Assembly (NCBI GenBank): GCA_038501785.1
Contig: JBAMJR010000025.1
Location: 7,024,501-7,088,500 of the forward strand
Source of the DNA: Myoxocephalus aenaeus
Taxonomy: Eukaryota; Chordata; Actinopteri; Perciformes; Cottidae
Length of the DNA: 64,000 nt
Direction: 5' to 3'
Part shown: positions 12,294 to 24,600 of the stretch, in pieces
Layout: every line of letters starts with the position of its first letter
Position numbering within the stretch: the first letter of the stretch is position 1
Program-made: the position numbers and the translations under genes
The notes under the pieces: generated by a model
Database searches by the model: none
What the model saw: the letters and a program-made list of their open reading frames with translations, nothing else
What the model was told of the DNA's origin: nothing

Positions 12294-12474
12294 TTAAAGG
12301 AGCAATATACGACATTCAGAGCATTAATATAGCATCAAACAACTATTTTAACTATATAAAGATAAAGTGGGGTCCTTTTTATCTGAGCTACAAGCCTCTG
12401 GCTCCGGCGTCGCCATATTGAGAGCCATTGAGAGGCAATCGAAATGCTCCCAATCTTGTATTATGCACCTTTAA
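12294..12474. mobile_element. Short TTAA-flanked MITE
   Basis: The sequence begins TTAAAGGAGCAATAT and ends TATTATGCACCTTTAA, giving a short inverted repeat AGG(A/T)GCA flanked on both sides by TTAA. The TTAA duplication is the hallmark of piggyBac-type insertion, though the short ends do not prove that superfamily. The same start is common in teleost genomes. Confidence 0.6.
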
Positions 12475-12554
12475 TAAACATCCGTGTGGGGAGTGAGTCC
12501 TTGAGAGATCGGGGCACACTCCCTTGATGAGGTGTTCAGGGTCGGTCGATCAAA

Positions 12555-12710
12555 AGAATGTTAACCTACAACTGTTTTAATAATTGATTGTTTTGGTGAT
12601 CTTGTGACAAAAAAAACACAACAACGTCCTCTTGTTTCAGCTTCTCAAATGTGAATATTTGTTTCATTTGTCTTTTATGAGACAGTAGGCTGATTATCTT
12701 ACTCTCATCT
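12555..12710. mobile_element. Decayed MITE fragment (AATTGATTGTTTT family)
   Basis: The segment with ACAACTGTTTTAATAATTGA, CTTCTCAAATGTGAATATTT and GACAGTAGGCTGATTATC matches a repeat very common in fish. A second piece of the same family lies at 13105-13175 (GGCAGATTAATCAATA, TGTTGCAGTCCT). Confidence 0.45.
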
Positions 12711-15420
12711 CTGCCGGTCCAGCCAAGTATCACGGCAGGTGGTGAAAGAGTCACAAAATGCTATTGGTTTCATGTACATGGACACGAGTTGTCTGTTTTG
12801 CTCGGGACGAAAGTAATGCCAATGGAAAGTCAATTAGGATCTTTTTTAAATGCATCCACGTGACAAAGCAACAGTCGGAGCAAGTGACCTAGTATTCAAT
12901 ATATAAAAAGACTGGTTTTGTGGCCTAAACCTTACATTCTCAACAGTTTTCCTAAACCTAATTACGTGGTTTTGTTGCCAAACTTCGTCCTGAAACAGTT
13001 GTTTCCGAGCGACATGAAAAATACGGACAATTTGTGTCCCTGTACACGAAACCCAAAGATTGCATTTTGTGACATTTCGCTTAAAAATTATATTCACAAT
13101 TGTTCACCTTTAATTGAGAAAGTAATTGGCAGATTAATCAATACAATAAAATGATTGTTGCAGTCCTACGGGGCACAACGCATCAGCAGGGTTTCCCTCA
13201 CTCTGGGAACATTGGTTATACATTCATGTAACTATTATATGCATAACCTGGAGGTAACGCGTATAATAGTCCTGGTGCAGGTTAGCTCGTAAGCTGTAGC
13301 CATTTTCAGCATTCAATTAAACTTCCAGCCAGCAGCTGTCATGTCATTTTGAGATCATGTCAACAAACCAAATAAAATGACAATAATGTAATATTTACTA
13401 ATGTGTGGTGGGACTTCCCCTTTGCCCACAGGAGGAGCACCATGGTGTCACATTAAATTCAACGTGCAAACACAAATTGTGTTTTTCAAATAATTTGAGA
13501 AATAATTGTGTAATGTTCAATATGAAGCCAAACATTAAAAAAAATGCATCACATACATGAAAGCCAACTGTGAGCTCGAGACAAGGAAGTTGAAATCAAG
13601 TCACAAAATGTAAATGACTTTATCGTCTATGCCCATTTTGAGAAAAGGAGTTGGTTTTTAGTGTGAATAGACCACCTGAAGCAGGTCAACACTTCAACAC
13701 CAACACAGGGTCAATGTGGACACCATGGTGTTTAATGCAACGCCACTGAACCTGGAGGTCAGTCAGCAACAGAACAGCGGCCTCCTGAACGTCTGCACCT
13801 TCATCCTCATGATGCAGAGCCCACTTCCAACTCCGAAAAACATCGAGATCAAAAGTCAAAGTACCAAGTTAGTGCTTTAACAAAAGCCTTAAGAGTGGTA
13901 CCTGCATTTCATGATGTCTGTCTTTTTATGATAGAGAGGAGACGATGTGTTTCAGGCTGTGTGCTTTGGACCGTGTCGGATTTGTCTTCTTTCACATGTT
14001 TATTATGTAACATTGTCGTTGTTACAATCTCAAAAAAAGAAAAGAAAAAAAGAAAGGGACTTCTCATAAAAACTGCTGAAGAAGCTTCACTTGACTCAGA
14101 GCCTTGTTCTTTCTGCACACTCATTCTACGCTCAACTTTCTTGTAGGTCAGCTTTTGGGACGATGTGCCCCAGAAGCATTAACGTGATGAGGTTTCCAGT
14201 AACATGTCTGTTTTGGCCATGTGTCCTGACAGATTTATTGTCAGAGCCCGTTTTCATTCCCACACAGGAACTTCAGATTTCATGTCTGGTTTTTCCGTTT
14301 TCCTTCTCTCCCGTCTTGTATCATATTTCACCCTTCATTTGTCACCCGGTATCTACTGCCTTTCATTCTATTTCTGCCCGGATCTTTTAATAGTTTATCC
14401 CTATGTCATGCTTTGACCATCTCGGGTCTCACATTCTATATATTTCAGTGACCCATACTTTCCTTCTTCCTCCGCAAATTACTCTTTCTGCATCAGTCTG
14501 TCCGTCCGTCTCCAAACTTGTGGCTTGTTCCATGATGTCTTTGGCTGAAAAATAATAATTATCAACCAGACCCTGTGTCTATTAATGTGCGTAGCAGACG
14601 AGTGCTGCTGAATGTTGAGTGTAAGAAAAGATCAGAGGTAAAACATGTAATTTAATTGTCGTCTTCGTACTGACTCTGGTCCACCACAGAACACTATTGA
14701 GACAAACTGCATATTTAATACACAAATAATGGGCCATGACACCCTAAAAGACGTAGACATTCAAAGTTAGGGGGTTTTGCGGCATGTTATGAATTAAGTT
14801 ATGCTGAGCTCTTCCAGGAAAAAAGCCTATATTTGTGTGAAAGGAAACATTTCTTGGGACTGGATGATGTGGTTTGGAACATCATCTATCAAGAGACAGG
14901 CATCCGAAATGAAGCCGACCACAAGTGATTTCAATACCATAAAAGTTGTGAAGAATGCTGAAAATATGGAAAAAAAGAGGAAAATCTCGCCGACAAAGTA
15001 AATGCAGTTAAAACAAAAAAAGGTATTGTATCAAATAAAGCGGGAGCAGGTGTGATAATTAGCACTGATGACTGATTATCTTATGAAGAGAACATGTCCG
15101 CTGTCCTGGGTTCTGAAACCCCCACTGGTGGAGGTTTGTTTCCACAGTGGGACCAAAGTTCATGACAAGATAACCAAATTATCAGTCAAAGAAAGATAAA
15201 TCATTATTTACCCAATTGTGCTTTTATTTAGGAGTTCATATTGTGAAATGAAGTAAAGACGAATAAGTGAGATATTAGCCAGATATATTTCAGATAAATA
15301 TGTTTCCACTGTGGTGCTGGGATATTGTTATTTGTGTTCATTGCAGGATAAAGACAATGGTCAATTTTCTCTCCGACACAGACATTCCTGTGTATTACCT
15401 GTGGAGAGCAGCAATAGGCT

Positions 15421-15879
15421 CCGATGAGTGAAGCCAGCCTCGGATTTCAGTCGAGGAAGAACGCGGAGACGTCACATGGAGAGATGCAACCAGCAGTAGC
15501 TGCTCCACCACTAATCACACAACATTAACATAACTAGCTAGCGACAGCTAACGCAGCCCGCTCCGTGGTATCCGCACTCGGTCCACCGTACCGCCCCGGG
15601 ACCGCGAATCCGCCAGAATCAAAAAACGCGAGATTCATTCACAGACGGTGCAAACAAAAACAAAAAAACGGGGAAACGACGTTACGGTTGCACACGGTTG
15701 TCGTGGCCTCTCCTCGCACCCGACTGGCAGGCGGTCTCGGCTCGCTTAGCGACACAGCCCGACGATAGCGAACTCCGCCTTGGCTAGCGTCAGGCTAGCC
15801 CAGCCAGCTAGCTAGCTAGCTACTAACGTCGCCAACGGTTAGTTAGCTAGCTAGCGCGCGAGCTGTGGTAACTTGCGTC
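15421..15879 (+). promoter_or_regulatory. fmr1: Candidate fmr1 promoter and 5'UTR
   Basis: A GC- and CpG-enriched stretch of about 460 bp ends at the fmr1 start codon. It carries GCTA/CTAG tetranucleotide clusters at about 15806-15823 and 15844-15855. No (CGG)n tract of the mammalian FMR1 5'UTR type is present and no TATA box is obvious. No transcription start can be placed. Confidence 0.55.
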
Positions 15880-15930
15880 ATGGACGAACTCGTCGTGGAA
15901 GTGAGGGGGACGAGCGGGGCCTTTTATAAG
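15880..15930 (+). CDS. fmr1: fmr1 coding exon 1
   Basis: Encodes MDELVVEVRGTSGAFYK (17 codons), start of the first Tudor domain. Length equals human exon 1. Donor GTGAGT at 15931, phase 0. Confidence 0.97.
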
Positions 15931-18900
15931 GTGAGTTGGTGACTTTTTGTGTGTGTTTTTCCTTGTAGCTTTGTCAGGTGCAGTGTCGGGTCACCGCGGC
16001 GTGCTCAAGCGTTGGGCTCGCCGACATAGAGTTGTGTTGCCGGACTCCAGCCCGCTTGTGTCTGCGGGCCTCCTCGGTGCTTCCGTCCAGCGGGACGCGG
16101 GGGCTGGAGACGGATCTGTAAACAAAGCTAACGCGGAGATGCTGCCATAACCTCCGCGCTGCTGGCAACAATTAGTGAGCTATCGGCGACAACGACGTTG
16201 CTAAAGCAATGTTGGAAGTGTTGCTAATGTGGACGCGGTCTTAATCTGGTGTTCTCGGTAAAGTGATGGGCAGGGGTCCGTCCGTTGGTCGGTCGTGAAT
16301 TGTGTTTGTATCGGTAACGGCTACAACTTAATTCAGGATAAAAGCGGAACGCTCGGGTGTTGTTTCCCCCAGCGGGCCGGTAGCTTTCTGTTTCTATTCA
16401 GGCTCGCCGAGCGATTCGGTCTTATTCTGAAAACGAGAGTCAACAAGTAACGTGAGGACGAAGGTGTATTTGGGGTTTATGTGTGGTCGTATTCGCACTA
16501 CACCAGCCTGCGGGTCAGGGGCCGAGAGACGGGCTCGCGGTGCTCTGGCCGGATATGGACGTACAGGTGTTGATCCCCTGACCACGGTTCCTCAGGTGCG
16601 GAAGAATGACTTCAGTCTTTTAGGGTTAGTAACACAATCCGTGCCATCATCGAAAACGAAAGTCAATTAGTAGTACAAATGCGTAGGAAATCGTTGCTTG
16701 ATTACAATATCACAAACAAGGTTATGTTGGAATATAAGATGAGCAACTACTTTGGAAGCAAAAATGAAAGTAGGCCACTCAGGGCATTTTGTGGGACTAA
16801 ATCCTTTAAAAAAATGTTCAGTTCTGTTCGATTGTCATGATTTAAAGAATGGTTGGTGGCACGAGGGGAAACACGAGAGCAGTGGAGAAGAAAAACAGAA
16901 GGAAAGAAATAAAAAATTATAATTGATAGTTTATAAATGTGTGCTTTGATTGGAACGTAACCAATAAGCATAGCCGCTGAATAAATGCAACGTTAGCAGA
17001 GCAAAAGAAGGAAGTTGTAAACGTTAAATATATTGGCACCATGTCCTTATCTACTGACGGTCTACTCCCAGTTCCACCAGTATAACCTTAAAGAAAACAA
17101 CAGCTGTACTGGTTTGGTGGCACTCGTGAGGTTGAATTGGGATTGATTACACGTATTGTCGCTGTAGAAGTGCCACCACTACCAAACTAATGTAATGAAT
17201 ATGAATGGATGGATGTGTACGAGAAAGTATTTTGAGACGTAATCAATCGGCCTGCTAAGCCGCCCTGCCAACCCCGCGGTGCACTGCAGCGATGTTCATT
17301 CATCTTGGGCTGCGTTCGCTGCCAGCTGACATGTTTGGAGTAAGGAAATGAAGCGCTTCACTCAAAGCAAGTTCCTGAAGTTGATCTAAATCAGTCCTTG
17401 AGGCCTTGAGACAAGTTTAAAGCAGATGTACTCTTGTCACTTTGATAGATGCTAACTGTGATTACTTTTTAAAATATATTATTACATTTTGGTACAGTTT
17501 GAACACTGTTTTTATTTGGCAGGCGTTCTTGTCAAATGATCGCACTTAAAGGCAATTCTCAGGCGATTAGTCCAATGGGATCCACCAGATACACCTTCCT
17601 CATCGACACTTTGTCAACTGATCTCAACTTTCTCTGCGTGCTGCCGAGCTAACTCGATCATCACACTGCCCTGCCATTTTGTTATCAAGTCATTGTACAT
17701 GGTTTTGAATATCTTTTGGAAAAATGGATAAATGCTGATGTCATCAACAAGCATTGAGTCAGTCTCTGAGGTGCTCCTGAAATGACTCATGACCAATGTT
17801 CCCTCAAATTTTTTCCGGCACTGAGCAATTTCTTTTATTTCTGAGCGCACATTTCAGCACTGTGAGCAATTCGCAACCACGCGACCTGCCGAAAATGACC
17901 ACAAGCCTGCGTTAGCCATAGGGGATTCAAAGAGATGACAGCAAATGCATCAATATGTATACAAGGTTGATATTTATTCAATATCCTTTATAATGGCTGG
18001 ACTTTGGGAACATTTTAATGATGGTGTTTTACCAAGTCAGTTTAGTTGAACTTAAAGGATCTTTGTTGAACTTCAATAAGGGGAGGTTATGACTGGTTCA
18101 CTGGTTATGACTGATAATGATATATATAAAAAATAAAAGTATCAAAGGTGTTTAGTCATTTCTCAGCAGGTACAACATTTAAGTGGAACTTCATTGAAAG
18201 AAAAATGCTAATGCAGTGCTTAACAATAATTATAGGCCTATTAAACTGACATACTAAAGGTAGCCTATATAAACAATTTAATAACTGGAGTGGTTTGCAA
18301 CAAACTAGGCTACAAAACATGTAATTTGAATGTCATTGAGGGAGATAGGCCTATCTGGCTATGTGGCTCATCTTGTCTGCAGGCCTATGGAAGACACATG
18401 TCTCTGAAGAACAGCATCTGAAAAACAGGTTAACCAAAAGAGAAACACGTTTTCCCACGAGCGAACTCTCCTTTCGCTTTTGCCTCCGAGCAGAATTAGC
18501 TTTCTTCATATTTAAACATGTCTGAAAGTTTCATCCTACCTGTGTCAGTTTGGACTATTTCATCTAGCCACTCATGTTTGAACGTTAGGCAGACCTTTTT
18601 CTGGGGCACCTGCTCTGCCTTTCTTTTCACCATGGTATCTATAACTGCTTGAGCAGGGCCCACCAAGAGTAGCCTAAACAGCGCCGGCCCTAGCTCATGT
18701 GGCGCTCTAGGCGAGCTTCACTCCTGGCGCCCGGAGGAGGACAGCGGGGGTGGGGGGTGCTAACGGAGGCAGAGCGCTAGCGGATGTACAGAGCGCGCAT
18801 GTCGAGAAACGGGACGCTGATTGGCCAAGAAGACTCGACACGTCACATCAAAGATCTTCTATTGTGGAGATGGCTCACTCCTATCTCAGAAACACTGGCG

Positions 18901-21589
18901 CAAAAAAGATTTTTAAACCCTGAAAAAAAAACGTTTGCGCGGTCTGAAAAATCTATTGCGCGGCCACTTCGACTGGCCTGCGCGGCCGCGCACGCGCGCA
19001 GCTTAGAGGGAACACTGCTCATGACCAGTGTATTACACAACATGTCATTGGCTAGAATACCTATTTAGTCCTCTGAAAATGCATTTAGACTTATTGTCTC
19101 TAAATTTGGAGAAGTTGATGCACTTACATGATTCTTGCAATTTAGTTTTGGGTCGTACTCGCATGGTTGAATGGACTTGAATGCAATCGCTCCATTCCTA
19201 AAACTTGAGCAATCTCCACAGAGTAAACAGAGCGGTAGAATACAGAGGTGTGTCCTGGTGCTGTTCAGTAGTCCACTTGATAAGACGCCCGGGTCCAGGA
19301 TGCTAATCCCAGACGTGATCAAACTGGCACTTGGACAGTAATGTATTAGAGCCAAATAGTTTGGCGGTTATGGAAGATTATTTTTTCTCATGTTTTTCTT
19401 TTTAGGACAAACAGAGAAGTTTTGATCTTGATCTTTCTTTAAGACAATTATGTTTTATTTGACTCTGATTGTGTTAAGTTTGGTTGATCAAGACATTCGT
19501 CATCAAGTTTTTCCTGATATGATCTTTTAGCGATTAAACAGCTTTTATTTATTAGCTGTTACCTGAAACTATAGTCCTGTCTCTGGCATCTCAAACGTAT
19601 TGGAAATTTAGCTTTTAATGAACAGACAACATATTGTATTATTTGGTAGTGTTGTCAAAATAACTTAGTAATGATACATCAAGATAGTGATTGTTTGCAA
19701 CAGTTGCAATACTAATGTTCCACAGTGTCGACACAAAGGTACCAGTTGTGTTTTCTGCTCTCTCGTCTCTCAAACAGCGAGGTGATACACACACCGCTAT
19801 TTATCTTTTATTAAAAACCTAAAAATTGAATGCGCTCAGTGTTGTGTACATTTTTTCTTTCGAATTTTGATATTTTTCAAGATATTGTATCAAAGTTAGA
19901 AATTCCAGTATCATGACAACACTGGTCTTTACTGTGGGAAACTCTGTCCAGGGCAGAAGACTCATGATGATGCTCATGAGTTAGTTTATACTAATACTAT
20001 TTTCAAAATAATTTCACTAAGAAATGAACCCAGACTTGTTTTGAAAAGAGAAGCTTTATGGCGTTCATGGTTTTCACGTTCCAAGATAACATTCCCCACT
20101 ACTACAGTACATCCTCATGTGATAAGAATAACTCATATTTTGCTTCCTGTAAAATTTGGAAGCCGATTATGTGCCAGAATCCTTCACATTAAGAATAATA
20201 AAACATTAAAAAAAACAGCAAACTTCAGCGGGTTTATGACCCACCTGCTGTTTTCCAATTTAAACCAATAAGCTGTTCCTGTTGCATCTTTAATGGCAAT
20301 AACACCACACACATTGCACACGTTATGTATAGCATCCTCCACTACACTACTAATGTATATGATATCAAACTTAATATTGATAATATATATATACTATACT
20401 ATGATATTCAAAACGCCTGTTTTGAATGTTTTCCCAAAATAGGCCAGACAAGCACGGTCTTTCATGGCCTCCACAGTTCAAGTAGCCGTCCCGTTTGCTA
20501 CCGGGTGGTCACGGGTCGGGAAAGGCAACAGAGAAGCTTACCCTGAATCATTGGGGATTTTGAGAAGCTCTCCTCTTGGATTTTCTTTCGCTTCGTTTCT
20601 GACCGTTAGCTTGCCAGGCTAATGCGACCCACAGACGAGGCTCTCCGTCTCTCTCTCTCTCTCTTCCTTCTAGGCATCGCGTGTCCTACTTGCAATACTT
20701 GACACACATGGACACAGACTGTGTGAACAACAACCACAGAGAGAGAGAGAGATGGAGCCAAACCTGAATCGAGCCCAAAGAGAACAGTTTTGTTGCCACT
20801 AACCGCTTTGGGCTTGAGTCAGGTCTTTGGTAGCAGAACTGTAACCCCTTTACGCACTTTTTTCATGTATATAAAACCGCTCTGCTTATTCACACAGGTA
20901 TGTCAAACCCTGGTTTCTCTAACTGTCGTCATGTCCCCTCTATGATCCTTTTAGGCCTTTGTGAAGGATGTTCACGAAGGAGCGGTCACTGTGGCGTTCG
21001 AAAACAAGTGAGTAATGCACAACACAACATGAAACCGTAACCTTTTGCCAGTAACAGACTTCACTCTGGTCTTTTTGTACATTTGTCCGTCTGTCCCCCA
21101 GTTGGCAACCGGAGCGTCAAATCACATTCCAGGATGTGCGCTTTCCTCCCCCAACAGGCTCCTGCAAGGAGATCAACGAGAGCGACGAGGTCGAGGTGAG
21201 ACCGACTCAATGCCTTCATGACAGTAATAGATCCATCAGATGCAGTTTATTCAGAGAGCGCAGAGCGGTTGTGCGACATATGTTGGTATCTGCATTTGTC
21301 GGCTGAACAGAAAAAATGAAATTGCCGTTGTATAAACTAGTAAGACTTGAAAAGAGAATTGGGATGGAAAAAACAAAAACGAATAAGTAATATTGTCTTT
21401 CTTTGTTCTATTTTTCCTTGATTTATTTTTTTATTTTTATTTTTTTAAGTAAGATTCAAAATGAATACCATTTAAATAGCATTTCCTTTTCTAACAGAAT
21501 AATAAAATGAGCCCAGATCAGTGTTTTTATGTGTCTTTCCATTCTCTATGCCGGATTCCTTTCATTGTTATCATCTCAGCTGTGAAATT

Positions 21590-21628
<39 letters not shown>

Positions 21629-24600
21629 GCCAGGTATATTCCAGGGCTAATGACAAGGAGCCATGTGGATGGTGGCTGGCCAAGGTTCGCATGGTCAAAG
21701 GAGAGGTAAGACTGACTGAAATCTCTCTTAAGTGTGGCTTACGATATCATCGCATAAGGCGAGGCCGGCTGTCAAAATATCAGAGAAATAAAACCGGCAG
21801 CAAGTAGCATTATGACGGCAGCAATATTCACACAAGTTCGTTTGGTCTTGGAAATATAAGATGTCTGTTAAAGTCCTTGAAGTGACTCGGTGTAGATAAT
21901 CAGCTTACAAATACTGTTGACTTTGAGCTTGTGAGTTTACTTCCTGTCTTTCAAGGTCTCACTGCTTTGATCAGGACCCAAATATCAGCTTTTAAACGAG
22001 TGATTGAAAGATTTTATTTGGGCTAACCTGTGTCTATCAGTATCTCATCTACTGTCTTTTTACCTCTCTGCCATAACCAAGTTCTTTCTAGAAAGTTAGA
22101 CATTATGTAATTCAAGTGGAAGTGTATATTTTATGCATTGATACAGTTATTACTTCTATATTTGTCCAACCCTAATGTGCAAAGTAGGGCGTTAACGGTA
22201 CCCGTGTCTCTTTGTGTCTCTAGTTTTACGTAATAGAGTACGCCGCGTGTGACGCTACGCTAAATGAGATCGTGACGCTGGAGCGGTTACGGCCGGTCAA
22301 CCCCAATAAACCGGCCACCAAAACCACCTTCATCAAGATCAGACTGGACGTACCCGAGGATCTACGGCAGATGTAAGTTTGACGCGAAGTTTGGTTGATT
22401 TTTGGAAGATAGAAAGTGACTGATCCATGGAACGTAAACGCAAAGGGAAGAGAGGGAACGTGAATACGCGAGAACATTTCAAAGTCAGGCTTTTCTAGAG
22501 CGTTTCGGTTTCCAAGTGATTATGCTTCTGCACTGGCTGTCGGGCCATGGGAGCAGTACATTGCTGCAAGCTCAGCCTTAACAAAGGTATTAGCGTAGCT
22601 GACAGTTGCCGACACGGATCAGTACCTTGTCAGGAGGGAAACTTTGAAACTGAACCTGCTGAAGTGACACGGTGTTAATGCCAGGAGACAGTGGAGGTGT
22701 ATACCACTAACACAACAGTCAAATATGTAGCAGCCGTTTAAGGTGTGAGCCACATTCCTGTAGGCTTTATCATGTAGAACCTGTCAATGCAAGAATCAAA
22801 CTCTTATAGTGAAGCCTTTAGTAAATGTCTGTGGATGGGCTTTATGACGAGTTTATCGCACCACGATGATGGTCCTCACGTGTCCAAAGCACCAGAACAA
22901 TATTTAATGCCCTACATTTAGTCTCTCTCTTCTCTTGCTTTCTCTCTGCTTCATTGCAAAAACAGTGGCAACATGCCAGCCTCCGTATAATTTAGTGTGT
23001 CTGTGGTTATATGAATGTCATTTATGGTGCTGTTGGATTGCTGCTGGACCGCCCTGTTAATACAGGTAAACAGTTTATATCCTCAATGAAATTGTAGTTA
23101 AAGGCTAAATGCCAACAAATGTGGACTGAAGCAGAATATTTAGTGAGATAAATATAATAGGTTTCCAACCCTGAGTTGGATAAAAAGTAGGTGTGCATTT
23201 TGTGTGTTTTTGAGAGAGAGGGAGGAGAAGGTGGTGGAAGCCAGTGGACTATTGCACATCATGTTTATGTATGCTAATAATAATCATTTTAAATGTGAAG
23301 TTATGAATGACGCTTCAAACTAATTGGGACCCCAGCAGGAAAGATGTCCTCTCCCGTTAGCAAAAAGAACACAAATGCAAATGATTCCGCTTTAAACCAA
23401 ATGGAAAAAGGAGAGCGAGAGAACGGAAACAAATGATTTGTAAGTTCTGTGGCAAACAAGTTGGGACTAAAGATGGAAACGCTACGAATCTCCGCTCCCA
23501 GCAGCAGGACCAAAACTCCAACAATCAACCCTCAATCAAAGGCAACAGAAAATAAACGTGACAGTCAACGGTTTATTGAACTCTGCATGCTTGTGTGTGA
23601 AATGGTGCTTACTGCCTAAACGATGTGTCCATATGTATATGTCTACATGCATCATCAGTTCAGCTTTCTTTTTTTGGGTGGGGCGATAATTTCTGAAATT
23701 GTAATTCTTAAAGCAATATCATCAGTTTGGGGACATCAATATCGCCCCACTCTAACATGTACATGTTTGTATTGGGCTCTGAAGAGTAACTGAACTAAAG
23801 TGTGTCAGCTGTACATAAATCTGTCAGTAATCAGTAATAACTGCTGACTTGTTTCGGGACTCCAATTAACACGTCGTGAATTGTTACTGTGTCGACAGGT
23901 GCTCCAAGGAATCGGCACACAAAGACTTTATAAAAGCCGTGGGCGCTTTCAACGTCGTCTACGACTCGGAGAAAAAGCAGCTGGTCATTTTGGTTGGTTG
24001 AGTAATTAACTTAATTTACATAAATACTTTTTTTTAAATGAGTTTTCTTACATTTTCTTAAACAATCTGTTTGTGACTTGAGATGGATACCGCATAGTGC
24101 TGTGGATGACCTCCATCAGAGTCGTATATTTGAAAAAGTCAGGTCCTGTGTGAGTTACGCTGTGATTGTTCTCTCAGTCTGTGAACGAGGTCACGACGAA
24201 GCGGGCCAACATGATGAGCGACATGCACTTCAGGAGCCTTCGCACCAAACTGTCGCTCATGCTGAGGAACGAGGAGGCCAACAGACAACTGGAGGTATGG
24301 CACGTGCGTGCGCACACACACACACGAGATCTTAGCTTTATTAGAGGTTTGTCCATCCGGATTCACTCCTCCGTTGTTGTTCTGCAGAGTTCCAGGCAAA
24401 TGGCGTCGCGGTTTCATGAACAGTTTATCGTTCGGGACGATCTCATGGGTCTGGCCATCGGGACCCACGGGGCCAACATTCAGCAGGCCCGTAAAGTCCC
24501 TGGAGTCACCAACATAGACCTGGACGAGGAGACATGCACCTTTCACATATACGGAGAGGTAGGATGTCATAAGATGGACTGAGACACTGGATTTATCAGT

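Larger units (their letters stand above)
12274..15420. other. Intergenic DNA between rab33a and fmr1
   Basis: It contains a TTAA-flanked MITE (12294-12474) and decayed repeat fragments at about 12555-12710 and 13105-13175. I see no coding exon. The rest is AT-rich unique-looking sequence with occasional A-rich runs, for example near 14030. Confidence 0.6.
15931..20954 (+). other. fmr1: fmr1 intron 1
   Basis: A 5.0-kb intron, as expected the largest of the gene. It holds a complete hAT insertion (17794-19017), a second hAT-like MITE (19647-19924) and, near its 3' end, a CT run (about 20646-20672) facing a GA run (about 20738-20752). No extra exon is recognised. Confidence 0.85.
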
